From Zygotorulaspora mrakii (lineage: Eukaryota; Ascomycota; Saccharomycetes; Saccharomycetales; Saccharomycetaceae): DNA of 64,000 bases. This document shows, one piece after another, positions 27,948-37,213 of this stretch. Below the pieces are notes generated by a model, which was not told the origin of the DNA, made no database searches, and saw nothing but the letters and a program-made list of their open reading frames with translations. The translations under genes and the position numbers were made by a program. Location of the stretch: positions 451,501 to 515,500 of the forward strand of contig NC_050726.1 of NCBI RefSeq assembly GCF_013402915.1, given 5' to 3'. The stretch's first letter is position 1; the number at the start of each line of letters is the position of its first letter.

Positions 27948-29606
27948 TTACATAATATTGATAAACGTGAAAACGCAGATAACAGTAACCAAGGTGCTAA
28001 ATTTCCAGGCGAAACTCATCTTCTCTGGATTTGTGGATAAGTTAAAAATCTGGTGAAGCGAGCTTGCGCCATTGCTTTTCTGAGTACTACTTGTCGTCGA
28101 AGTCGCACTGCTGGAGGTTGATGGTCGCGGAAAGAGGGAGCTTGAGAAAAAGTTTTGCATTTGGCCATCACTCTGGAAGTAAGTGTAGTTGTCAAGTGGA
28201 GTTGGAAATAAACCATTCTCTTTTAATCTCAGATAGTCCCATTCCGTGGCGTTTTCAGTCTTCCAATTCCAGAATATCCAACCGTTTGATTTCTCAGTGT
28301 ACGTGGCCAACTGTACTTCTACAAACTGTCTAACGTGATCCTTGAACTCATCTGTCCAATTTGAAACCGGCAATTGTGATTGACATTGTCCAACGGGATC
28401 GTAGTCTGTGGTAAAATTCGTAGTTCTATAGTACGAACCATCGTAGCGGGCTCCGATGCCCACGCCGTTTATCCAAAGGGCACAATCTGTCAGAGCAGCT
28501 GAGAACTCTCCGATAAGAGCGGGATGGAACGATAGTTCACTCGAAACGGATTCAGCATAGTTCATTATATCAGTGATTCTAGAACTTTGGTTGTTATGCA
28601 ATTGGAACTCCGTGAAAACCTCGTAATGATGATGATCCACAAGAATACTCGAAGCCTGGAAAGTTATGTTACTAAAATTAGCGTACTGTGCAGTAACATT
28701 GTTGTAATCTGGATTTAAATACAAATTCCAATGGCCTATTTCCTTGAATGCATCGTGGATCACAAACGTCGTGTTATCACTATTTATATTGCCTTGCTTG
28801 TACAATTCAAAGGCCTTATAGTAATACTCTTTCATTGAATATTCATCCAATCTTGGGCTCAAAGGTTCATTCATAATTTCAATACCTACTACGGAATTAG
28901 TCACATTTCTGCTCAAGTAAGTTTCAAAGATTGATTCCCAAATTGCCATGGTCAAATCTCTTGAAGTTTCACTTTTGAGCCAATTTAACTCATTGAATAA
29001 ATCTCTTTGACCTGAATTATCGAACCCATTTTGAGTGTCGGGAGCACCATGGAGGTCAATCCAAACATCTAACCCATATTTCGCGGCCCAACCTAATGCA
29101 TTATCCAAGTACCTCAATTGTAATCCATCACTCACATACGGATCTTCAAAAGTTATGCTTCCAAGGTATGTATTTGACGCGCTATCGGTCTTCCATGCCC
29201 AGTATCCAATAGGTATTCTAACCAAGTTAAACCCGTCTTCACTTATTTGGCGAAAGTCATCTTCGGTGATCCATGTATTAAAGTGTTCCGCCAGAAGATC
29301 TCGTGCTCTGTCATAGCCTAGCGCCTGACTGAGAGTGTACTCATCAACAATATTTGTAGCGTTTCCGCCAGTTGTCTCCGATACTATATTAAATGCTGTA
29401 TCGTACAAAGATGGAGTAATATATGGTTCAGTGGTAAGCCAACCTCCAATTGAAATACCCTTTATGCGTACAGTTGAATTTCCTGAGAAATCTGACTGAT
29501 CTCTTTTGTGTAATTCTGGTAATCTATCGAAATCCAAGCCATTCACGAAGCTATCATAGATCCAAAGAAGGATCCATATTAAACCTAAATTCACTGAAAT
29601 AACCAT
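27948..29606 (-). CDS. EXG2: GPI-anchored exo-1,3-beta-glucanase Exg2
   Basis: 552 residues from the ATG at 29606 (S. cerevisiae 562). A longer frame reaches a TTG, but starting at 29606 puts a clean signal peptide (MVISVNLGLIWILLWIYDSF) at the N-terminus. The GH5-type glycoside hydrolase core has the acid/base Glu in GIEIMNEPLS and the nucleophile Glu in PALIGEFSAAL. A Ser/Thr-rich stretch (near 495-525) and a hydrophobic C-terminus (FAWKFSTLVTVICVFTF) form the GPI signal. It acts at the cell surface on beta-glucan. Many N-glycosylation sequons are present. Confidence 0.93.
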   Translation of the reverse strand: MVISVNLGLIWILLWIYDSFVNGLDFDRLPELHKRDQSDFSGNSTVRIKGISIGGWLTTEPYITPSLYDTAFNIVSETTGGNATNIVDEYTLSQALGYDRARDLLAEHFNTWITEDDFRQISEDGFNLVRIPIGYWAWKTDSASNTYLGSITFEDPYVSDGLQLRYLDNALGWAAKYGLDVWIDLHGAPDTQNGFDNSGQRDLFNELNWLKSETSRDLTMAIWESIFETYLSRNVTNSVVGIEIMNEPLSPRLDEYSMKEYYYKAFELYKQGNINSDNTTFVIHDAFKEIGHWNLYLNPDYNNVTAQYANFSNITFQASSILVDHHHYEVFTEFQLHNNQSSRITDIMNYAESVSSELSFHPALIGEFSAALTDCALWINGVGIGARYDGSYYRTTNFTTDYDPVGQCQSQLPVSNWTDEFKDHVRQFVEVQLATYTEKSNGWIFWNWKTENATEWDYLRLKENGLFPTPLDNYTYFQSDGQMQNFFSSSLFPRPSTSSSATSTTSSTQKSNGASSLHQIFNLSTNPEKMSFAWKFSTLVTVICVFTFINIM

Positions 29607-29914
29607 CAATTCCAGTGGAAAGGCAATGCTTAGCCGTAAATAGCATAAACACCTTCCTTTATGTCTTTGTTGATACTGTTTGTGAAACTGTCTCTTAATT
29701 CTCAATCGACATAACTCGAAAAAAAATAGGCTTTCATAACACAGCAATCAGGAAGGATGAAACAAACGGAGAAAAGAAACTATACAGGAGTTCGAATACC
29801 AGTTTACTGTCGGCGTAACACTTTGTAGAGGTTAGCTGTTGTCTAGTATAGGTTTTGTTTTGCCTCATACTCCCTTTCTTTTTTCATCAATTCGCTATTT
29901 GAATAACTAAATGA
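29607..29914. other. Divergent promoter region, EXG2 / DFG16
   Basis: 308 bp between two divergent genes. The part nearest EXG2 stays open in the EXG2 frame but lacks an in-frame ATG. Nothing else was recognised. Confidence 0.4.
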
Positions 29915-29928
29915 ATGATTGGACTTAG
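29911..29928 (+). promoter_or_regulatory. Five-codon upstream ORF overlapping the DFG16 start
   Basis: The sequence atgaatgatt contains two start codons four bases apart. The first opens M-N-D-W-T-stop; the second opens DFG16. Confidence 0.45.
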
Positions 29929-31648
29929 AGCGCTGGTAACTGGTGCTGTGGTCTTTTTTGGGAGGATAGTATTGGCAGACAGTGCTCCATATACTGAGCA
30001 TGTGGGACACAGGAACAGTACCCTGCTCTCGAACCTGATTAAAGATTTTATTTTAGATCCCCATGGTGATATATGCACTGGTAATACCCTGAATGGAGGA
30101 TTTATGACGCTGAACAATGGAAACATTACGATTTTAGATAATGGTACAGTGAATGAGCCAATATTTTTGATTCGCTGCTCAAATCTTTCAGAATTTGAAG
30201 AGCTTTCTCCGATATTGCAAAATTTTTCCAACTCCCTAAGCAACATATCAACTATTGATGACAGTTCGCTCTATGTGTCGAAAGATCCGTTTGAAAAAAG
30301 TGTTTTAATGATTACATTTGCATCTTGCGCCGTATGTATTGGGACATGGATGCTTTACTTGGTGATTATTTTACTACCCGCTGAAAATCACAACGGCAGA
30401 AGGTTTTCTGTACAGTTTTATGTCTTATTCACAGCAATTTACGAAGCAGCAATGCTGGGAAAATCTATATCCAATATATTTGAGAAACAATACAGGGAAA
30501 ATTATCAAGATGCTTTCGAAGTTGAGGTGCATATTTTTAATAGCACTGCATATAGGGTTGGTGAAATTATCAGTAGTCTGATGAATTTTTTAAATTGGAT
30601 TGCAATTATATTCTACATGTTTCACAGTTATACAAAACTCCGCAAAAATTGGCTGCCGTCAATATTGAGTAACAGAAACGGTTTAATTATACACATTGGG
30701 TTGACTTTGACTATAATAGACACAACATTGTTTGCGGTCTCATTGTGGAATAAAACTGCTCAATATGCACTCATGATTTGTTACAAAACTATCGACTACA
30801 TCATTTACACATTATTTTGCGGACTGACAGTTTATTTCATATCTCACGATTTTTGGTTCGTGGTAGCTCCAAAGAGAGTTAAATCGAACGAACAAATAGG
30901 TATAAAAAGTATTCTGCTGTTAATTTGGAAGGATTACCACGAAACAATACCATTACTAGTGTATAATATGACACTATTTGTTTTGTTATATTTTACTTCC
31001 CTTTATTTTACTATTCAAAACACGCGAATCGGCCAATGGCGTTATAAAGTTGTCAAATTCTTAAGATTACTTATAACCGTCAGTGTTTGGGGATTAATAG
31101 ATGTACTAGAAAGAAGAGAATTAATCCTCAGTAGGGAAACAATCTTAGGAAGAAAAATCCATAACAATGATGAATATTTCTTTGATCCAAGATTACCATG
31201 CAGTCTTTCAGCGTCACAGGACGATTCTAAAAGTAGGCTGAGTAGATCGCGTTCAGAAAACTCCCTCAATGATGTGGAGGAAAATACAGGTCGTCCTCAG
31301 AAAGTTCAAAGCAGTTCAAGTTCATTGTCAGTTTTTGTACGTCCACTAAGAGTTTGGAAATCTCAGGTGCGAAGAGCCAGAAATTTAAAAAACTACAGCA
31401 GAGCTAAAAACCACAGACTGTTGGACACGTTGACGGGCAAAAAAGATAAGTACGCTGGATATAAGTCTAAGGGTAAAAATCAAGATAAAAGCCCGTCCCA
31501 CAGCGAAAGAGTCATTTCTTCGGACTCTACACAGCATCATGCTATTTTTACCAATCATGACAAAAATGCACAAGACGTTAATGAACAGGCTAGTGTAGAA
31601 ACAGAACTGGCAAGAAACTATATTTACGATTATAATAATGACTCTTAG
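29915..31648 (+). CDS. DFG16: Rim101-pathway membrane protein Dfg16
   Basis: 577 residues (S. cerevisiae 619). An N-terminal hydrophobic segment is followed by an N-glycosylated extracellular part, then seven membrane spans between about 130 and 405 (for example MITFASCAVCIGTWMLYLVI). A long polar C-terminal tail follows, Ser/Arg-rich and disordered. The family (PalH/Dfg16/Rim21) senses external alkaline pH and lipid asymmetry and leads to Rim101 processing. Position next to EXG2 matches YOR030W/YDR261C. Confidence 0.9.
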   Translation: MIGLRALVTGAVVFFGRIVLADSAPYTEHVGHRNSTLLSNLIKDFILDPHGDICTGNTLNGGFMTLNNGNITILDNGTVNEPIFLIRCSNLSEFEELSPILQNFSNSLSNISTIDDSSLYVSKDPFEKSVLMITFASCAVCIGTWMLYLVIILLPAENHNGRRFSVQFYVLFTAIYEAAMLGKSISNIFEKQYRENYQDAFEVEVHIFNSTAYRVGEIISSLMNFLNWIAIIFYMFHSYTKLRKNWLPSILSNRNGLIIHIGLTLTIIDTTLFAVSLWNKTAQYALMICYKTIDYIIYTLFCGLTVYFISHDFWFVVAPKRVKSNEQIGIKSILLLIWKDYHETIPLLVYNMTLFVLLYFTSLYFTIQNTRIGQWRYKVVKFLRLLITVSVWGLIDVLERRELILSRETILGRKIHNNDEYFFDPRLPCSLSASQDDSKSRLSRSRSENSLNDVEENTGRPQKVQSSSSSLSVFVRPLRVWKSQVRRARNLKNYSRAKNHRLLDTLTGKKDKYAGYKSKGKNQDKSPSHSERVISSDSTQHHAIFTNHDKNAQDVNEQASVETELARNYIYDYNNDS

Positions 31649-32579
31649 AATGTGTAAATATCTACCGGCAAGAGTATATCCAAAATAGGTTACTGCTCGA
31701 GAGCTGTGTGAGGGCTCACGCTATTTGAAGTTTGTTTAGTTTTCGGAATTAGTTCGGAAAGATGACCAGACAATGTCATAAAAAAACAGGTTGTCTTTCA
31801 GATGTAGAGATGTAGGTCAGTGCTTGTTTCCCAAATGTAAAGCGCGCAATTATTTTTTATTTCATTACATGAAAAATCAAGGACTTGTATATCTCTTTAA
31901 CTTAGCATGTCACATTCACTATCAACATCCAACCAGAGCAGCTTCAAGAGCTTGGATAAGGCTAATTGTCTTAATATCTAGACGTCGTATCCAGGTTGAT
32001 GCTGTCGACGGTAATTTGTCCTTAAAACACGTTCAACTTTGAATTTTCAAGATGTGATTTACAAGGTATCGGAAGAGACTATTGTAATAAAATAAAGAGT
32101 CAATTCAAAAGAATGGAAACGTAGAATGAACCCTCAAAAACTATTGTACCTTAAGACAAAAGCAGGATTGAGCTGACACCAACGGAAATAAAAACGACTT
32201 TTTGGAGCATTGAACCAGGAGCAGGCTAATTGGAAAGAATGTTTTATCAGGAGTTGTGGATAGTAACTTGGTTAGTATTTGAAAAGAATGTTTTCTTCGG
32301 CGTTGTGGATAGTAACTTGGTTTGACATTGATGATAATACTATGATATTCAATTATAGAGATACATAATTCCTTGATTTCTCTATGATGAATTGAAACGG
32401 GCAAGAGGATACAACCATACTATAGCTATATGGCATTACTTGATAGAGGAGCTGCAAAGGACACAGGGTCTGACTAGACACTGTTAAGAACTGCTTATAG
32501 AACGAAGCCACAGATAGTTCCTTCATTTCAAGTTCGTATGGATATAAAGTAATACCCCTCCTGTAATCAAAATTAATAA
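31649..32579. other. Intergenic region, DFG16 to tRNA-Gly
   Basis: About 930 bp with no convincing protein gene. It holds the 49-bp tandem duplication at 32233-32323. An 83-codon frame at 31791 has a few cysteines but no metallothionein pattern; CRS5 lies in this area in S. cerevisiae and is not seen here. No LTR was recognised, though yeast tRNA flanks often carry them. Confidence 0.4.
32233..32323 (+). repeat. Diverged 49-bp tandem duplication
   Basis: aaagaatgtttt recurs at 32234 and 32283, and gttgtggatagtaacttggt at 32253 and 32302, both offset by 49 bp. The middle of each unit differs. The array ends about 255 bp upstream of the tRNA gene. Confidence 0.75.
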
Positions 32580-32650
32580 GCGCAAGTGGTTTAGTGGTAA
32601 AATCCAACGTTGCCATCGTTGGGCCCCCGGTTCGATTCCGGGCTTGCGCA
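32580..32650 (+). tRNA. tRNA-Gly (GCC)
   Basis: A 71-base cloverleaf without intron. Acceptor arms GCGCAAG and CTTGCGC pair, with A as discriminator. The anticodon GCC is at 32612-32614. The A box (TGGTTTAGTGG) and B box (GGTTCGATTCC) are intact, and a TTTTT terminator follows directly at 32651. The sequence appears identical to S. cerevisiae tRNA-Gly(GCC) as I know it. It reads GGC and GGU codons. Confidence 0.97.
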
Positions 32651-32952
32651 TTTTTGTATTTTTAGTCTGCGGAAGTACGAATTTTGAGATGTTTTCGGCT
32701 TAAGATGAGTTGAAAATGCCTACATAAGACCTCTCAGATACAGTCCGACTATACTGTTCTGAAGAGACATCTAAGCCAGTTCTTTTACAGCTTTTTCAAT
32801 TTTCGGAACTTTTCAGTATTTGCACTTCATTTCCAGGGTCGTGGAGAAGAAAAGACCAAAGAGTTTTCATTATCACATCACTTTTACGCTTATCAAAAGA
32901 AAACTTGAGAAACTAATACCCGTGGGATTTTTTTCTGTTATTTTGTCTCAAC
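32651..32952. other. Intergenic region, tRNA-Gly / YDR262W
   Basis: About 300 bp with the Pol III terminator at its start and the presumed YDR262W promoter after it. No further element was recognised. Confidence 0.4.
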
Positions 32953-33795
32953 ATGGTACACTTCAAGTTAAACTCTTTATTGTCAATAGGACTCAGTGCT
33001 GCTTACTTGTTCTCCCTGATGGGATTACCTGAGGTGAGCTGTAAGAATATTGCGGATTTAACCCCTTATAAGGACGAAAATGGTAAAATACATTTGATGG
33101 TGGATGAAAATCATTTGGGAAAGAGAGACGCTGTTAGGCCACTACTAGCCCTTGAAGACATTATTAATGGGGAAAAATTACTGTCAAAGAGGGAACCGGT
33201 AGATCCCAAGAGTTTTTTTGAGCCGGATGGAGATAACTTCAAAGGTGGCCAAAAAAATTTCGCTGGCGACGTGATGATAATGGATTTGAACTCCAAACTA
33301 CCAACTTTGAGAGAAATCTCAATTTTCTATGAATATATGAGAAACGATATAGTTTTTTCGCAAAAGTTGGGCGACGACAATGCTGATCTGATCGTGATTG
33401 CTCCAAAAAATGATGCTATCTCTAGATTAGGACTCAAGCCATGGCAGTTTCCCAAAAATATTGAAAACATGGAGGATGACGGCGCTTTAGAAGCTGATAT
33501 TCAAAGTGCTATCGAGAATAACATTCAGGAGTTTGTCAGGTCACACATAGTCGACTATGATGACAGCAAATCAGCTAATTTTGAGGAATTACGTTGCACA
33601 ATTTTGAAAAGTGTTGCAATGGAGCAATCAAATGATGAAGGCAGTGGTGATATTTTGCTTAAGAAAGAGAACGATCAGTTTTATATTGCTTCAATTAGGG
33701 ATGAGGAGTTTCATTTAGTGGAGAAGGTCGAAACTGGAGCTAATGGCGTCATTTTGATCGTTGACACTTGCTTAGTTTTCCCTCAAAATGTTTGA
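32953..33795 (+). CDS. YDR262W-type vacuolar FAS1-domain protein
   Basis: 280 residues. A signal peptide covers about 1-30 (LLSIGLSAAYLFSLMGLPEVSC). A fasciclin-like (FAS1) domain lies near 115-275, with IVIAPKNDAISRLGLKPWQFP and VRSHIVD. S. cerevisiae YDR262W is a vacuole-associated protein of unknown function and has a FAS1 relative, YLR001C. The position downstream of DFG16/EXG2 fits. Two dibasic KR sites (near 57 and 80) might be processing sites. No enzymatic role is suggested. Confidence 0.82.
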   Translation: MVHFKLNSLLSIGLSAAYLFSLMGLPEVSCKNIADLTPYKDENGKIHLMVDENHLGKRDAVRPLLALEDIINGEKLLSKREPVDPKSFFEPDGDNFKGGQKNFAGDVMIMDLNSKLPTLREISIFYEYMRNDIVFSQKLGDDNADLIVIAPKNDAISRLGLKPWQFPKNIENMEDDGALEADIQSAIENNIQEFVRSHIVDYDDSKSANFEELRCTILKSVAMEQSNDEGSGDILLKKENDQFYIASIRDEEFHLVEKVETGANGVILIVDTCLVFPQNV

Positions 33796-34108
33796 TGACT
33801 ATATGAGCGCACGAATACATAAATAATATTATTATAGTGGTAAATATATAATAAACAGAAACTAGAAGAATAGGTAAATAAGTAATAGTAGGAATAGGAA
33901 TTTTTATTTTGTTTTTAGGTATTTTAATATTCATTTTTTTGTAATTCGACAATAGAAATTATACCCATCAATATCGCAAAATCGATTTGAATTATGGGTA
34001 TATTGTTTTGATTATTAATTAGCTCAACTAATTATTATGATTTTATTACACGCCAATAAAGCACTGTCAGCTTCAGCTTCATCTTAATGCTGATTATCAT
34101 CATTCTCA
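33796..34108. other. AT-rich convergent region, YDR262W / HMS1
   Basis: 313 bp, very AT-rich, between two convergent 3' ends. It probably holds both terminators. No gene was seen. Confidence 0.45.
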
Positions 34109-36814
34109 TCATAGCTCCTCCTCTTCATACTCGGTTTCACCATCATCAATATATTTCACTGCTGATTCATCAAGCCTAATTAAGGCACAGCAAGTTTGTG
34201 CTTCACTTATGCAATAATCAATTAGCTGTGATCTAATTTCGAAATTTACACCATCCCCTTTCTCGGAACCTAACCATATCCTTTCCTCACCAAATAAGTT
34301 TTCAACTTTGAGTATTGTTGTAACATCATACTGATTTAACTTCACTGATAACGATTTCAGCATTAAAAAAATCGCTGTAAATCCAATTATTGATAATCTT
34401 TCGGTTTTTTTCCCCTTTTCCCTTTTAATTATATTGAATATTGGCATCATTTTCGACCATTTATCACATTGATCTGTTTTCCCTTCCTTAATTAATTTTC
34501 TCATTACTGAACAGTAGAGAACTAATTGCTCCTCAAATAAATTCCCCGCATTTGATTCATTACTAATCCTTATCAACTTTGATAACTTATCGCAGCTTTC
34601 CTTTGTCGGTACCAAAAGGCAATCTAGCAAGCCAAAAAAATCTGGAATCGATCTCAATAAGCTATTATCAACAAACTTTTCTTTATGAATTTTTTGGCAA
34701 GTCTCCTCTAATGGTATAAGTTTTTCATCCTTATCATCCATTATGTCCTCCAAAAGATTGTTCAGCAGTACATTTTTTGTGTAGTTTAGAATATAGGCAT
34801 TAATTTTTCCAACGAAATCTTTCAATTCCATTTCATTAGTCTCCATAGACAACTCTTTTAGTAACAGTTCATTGCCCAATGTAAAATTTTTTCCAGAACT
34901 CATTACATTTGTAATCATATTCCATTCCAAACTGGAATCCAGGAGTCCCTTACTTTTTCGATTTGCATTATCCACTTGAAGTTTGATTTCATTCCATTTT
35001 TTATCAACGAACTTTTTTGAAATATAGGTCCAAGGAAACTTCGCTTTTTGCATGTATAATTTTACGGCAAAACATTTTGCCATTTTCGATTCAATTCTCT
35101 CCATAGAATTAAATCTATATTTCAATTTATTTATCACGAATGTCTTTTTCAAGGTTTCCTTTAAATGTTGATTGGAATCAAATTGAACAGTATCTTTTAC
35201 AGGTATCATGGATATTGAATCATTATTAATCGATTTAGCGTCTTTGGACGAAGACAACGATGATGAATGGAATAGATTACCGATAAAATAAAACAGAGTA
35301 GCTAACAGTAAACCAATTTTGGTAAGTGCAAAAAGCGATGATTGTAAGTTGATAACACCATTGGAATTTGACAATATGAACCCATTTGTGGGTGAAAACT
35401 GGAAAACTGGCATTGCAAATAATGCCCTGGCTGATCCCATGTCACTGTTATCACCAAAACATGTAGCGCCCATTGTTAAAGCTAAGCCACCCATTAAAAA
35501 TTTTGATGCATAATCATTATTGCTTTCGGCTTCTGCCATATTTAATCCAACTCGCATATCATTAGATGTATCACTGTTGCCGTTGAATGAAAGATCTTCA
35601 CCACCATTAATATTATTGCGTCCATAGGTATTGTGTTGTTGCTGTTGCTGTTGCTGTTGCTGTTGTTGCTGCTGTTGTGACGAAGGCCTCAAAGAACCTG
35701 AATATGGTCGCAAGCTTTCCGGTGTTGGAATATTACTCTTCAATTGTTGATTTTCAAGCTTGTAATTCTCACACGTTTTTTCAAGATATTTGATGTACTC
35801 TATCGTTTTCATCAAAATGGAGGCTTTGTTTAATTTCCTGGCAGGCTCTAGTCCGTCCAAATCTTTTGAATCCTGGTTCGAAACTGGTATCCCCGCAAAA
35901 CCCTTGTATGCAACACGTAATGCTGGCACGATCTCCCTTAACTGAAAAATCTTTTCATTGATACTTGTTCTGTATTTTTTTTCGATAATGTTATGAGAGG
36001 TTTTCTCTTTTCTTCTCTTGCCTGTCTTAGTAGTTGTTCCACTGAAAATTTCACTAGAAGGTACGTCTTCAAGTGCCACATCAATGCCAAATTCATCTTT
36101 TGCTAAATACTCATCGTTATTGAAATAGGGATCCATCTCATTAGTATTTTCGAACATATTTTGTTCAGAGCTATTTTGAGACGAGTTGGCATTCGAGTTC
36201 ATGATTACCGGTGAGAACTCAGATTTCACCATATCCTCCGGGCTTGCGAATACACTACTCTGGTCAGGAGTTTCAACCTTTTTCTCGGCTTGCATCACCT
36301 CTGTTTGCATTGGTACCCGCTGGTGCTGCTGCTGAGGTTGTGATACACTTGAAAATTGAATTTCACCAGCGTAATCGTTGAAGTTAAATGACGAAGCCCG
36401 ATCCTGGTGTTGCTGCTGCATTTGTTGCTGAGCTTGAACCTGCTGCTGCTGTATCAGTTCTTGCCTCTGATTTTGTGGCTGTTGCTGGTTCATTTCTCCG
36501 TAGGAATGAAAAGATTCCGGTGTAATACTCATATTGTTTGCGTTGAGCTGCTCTACAGGCGCACCTGCGCTATTAGGCGACCACGGGGAAGGATCGTTGC
36601 TATTAAACTCACTGCTAGTGTAATAGTAGTCCACATCGCCTGATACTTTACTATTACCGTTAAAATTACTGCTGCCGTTATACTCACCAGTACCATTTAA
36701 ATTACCACTGAAATTACCATTGTGATTACCATTGCCACTACCGCTGTCATTTGCATTTCTCCACATGCCATCGTCACGCTGGAGCGACTGCAAAAACGCA
36801 TCTGTACCGTTCAT
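34109..36814 (-). CDS. HMS1: SREBP-like bHLH transcription factor, Hms1 type
   Basis: 901 residues from the ATG at 36814; the upstream frame begins with TTG and was rejected. The N-terminal third is Asn/Gln-rich. The bHLH starts near 265 (KTSHNIIEKKYRTSINEKI) with the Tyr that marks SREBPs in place of the usual Arg. Helix 2 ends in LEKTCENYKLENQQL. A run of about 14 Gln lies near 385. Hydrophobic segments near 455-470 and 495-525 (FALTKIGLLLATLFYFIGNLF) look membrane-spanning, and a ~370-residue C-terminal part follows. S. cerevisiae Hms1 is only 434 residues, so this copy resembles membrane-linked fungal SREBPs. Synteny to YOR032C supports the name. Confidence 0.85.
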   Translation of the reverse strand: MNGTDAFLQSLQRDDGMWRNANDSGSGNGNHNGNFSGNLNGTGEYNGSSNFNGNSKVSGDVDYYYTSSEFNSNDPSPWSPNSAGAPVEQLNANNMSITPESFHSYGEMNQQQPQNQRQELIQQQQVQAQQQMQQQHQDRASSFNFNDYAGEIQFSSVSQPQQQHQRVPMQTEVMQAEKKVETPDQSSVFASPEDMVKSEFSPVIMNSNANSSQNSSEQNMFENTNEMDPYFNNDEYLAKDEFGIDVALEDVPSSEIFSGTTTKTGKRRKEKTSHNIIEKKYRTSINEKIFQLREIVPALRVAYKGFAGIPVSNQDSKDLDGLEPARKLNKASILMKTIEYIKYLEKTCENYKLENQQLKSNIPTPESLRPYSGSLRPSSQQQQQQQQQQQQQQHNTYGRNNINGGEDLSFNGNSDTSNDMRVGLNMAEAESNNDYASKFLMGGLALTMGATCFGDNSDMGSARALFAMPVFQFSPTNGFILSNSNGVINLQSSLFALTKIGLLLATLFYFIGNLFHSSSLSSSKDAKSINNDSISMIPVKDTVQFDSNQHLKETLKKTFVINKLKYRFNSMERIESKMAKCFAVKLYMQKAKFPWTYISKKFVDKKWNEIKLQVDNANRKSKGLLDSSLEWNMITNVMSSGKNFTLGNELLLKELSMETNEMELKDFVGKINAYILNYTKNVLLNNLLEDIMDDKDEKLIPLEETCQKIHKEKFVDNSLLRSIPDFFGLLDCLLVPTKESCDKLSKLIRISNESNAGNLFEEQLVLYCSVMRKLIKEGKTDQCDKWSKMMPIFNIIKREKGKKTERLSIIGFTAIFLMLKSLSVKLNQYDVTTILKVENLFGEERIWLGSEKGDGVNFEIRSQLIDYCISEAQTCCALIRLDESAVKYIDDGETEYEEEEL

Positions 36815-37213
36815 TATTGTAACACACACACGGTAGACGAAGAGGGGGGAATACAGATGATAACAATAACCAATCCAAAACCAAACAAGATCAAACCGAA
36901 CACGAAAAATATACTTCCTCAAAGAACAAAATACAACCAAAATATGCCAAATAATCGGTTTAAAAATACTTAATCAAATCAACGTAATGTTAATCACTTT
37001 TTAAACTTTTATCTTTCGTATGATTAAAATTTACGACAAAGCCAACTTTGCGGGACAAACAGAGAAAAAAATCGGATCAACAGGCGACAAGATAAAGGTC
37101 GGGTAAAATCAAACAGTGGCTGCAATATAAGGAATCGATTGAAAATATTGATATCAATTGTGCTGTTGGGAGATGGAGTCAAGTATGTTGTGCGAGCAGG
37201 TATCGTAATTATA
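36815..37213. other. Intergenic region, HMS1 / EXO1
   Basis: 399 bp with the HMS1 promoter and the EXO1 3' end, both on the minus strand. It is A-rich near 36840-36980. No further element was recognised. Confidence 0.4.

Noticed and set aside
29607..29747. 47-residue N-terminal extension of EXG2
   Set aside because: It would start with TTG and bury the signal peptide; the ATG at 29606 gives the expected secreted form.
31738..31760. Two CCGAA-type motifs on the minus strand
   Set aside because: No CDEI and no AT-rich stretch at the right distance.
31791..32042. 83-codon frame considered as a CRS5 metallothionein
   Set aside because: Only a few cysteines and no CxC pattern; no similarity recognised.
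32270..32276. TACTAAC branch-site motif on the minus strand
   Set aside because: No donor site or coding exon nearby; it lies inside the tandem duplication.
36815..36940. 42-residue N-terminal extension of HMS1
   Set aside because: It would start with TTG; the first ATG is at 36814.
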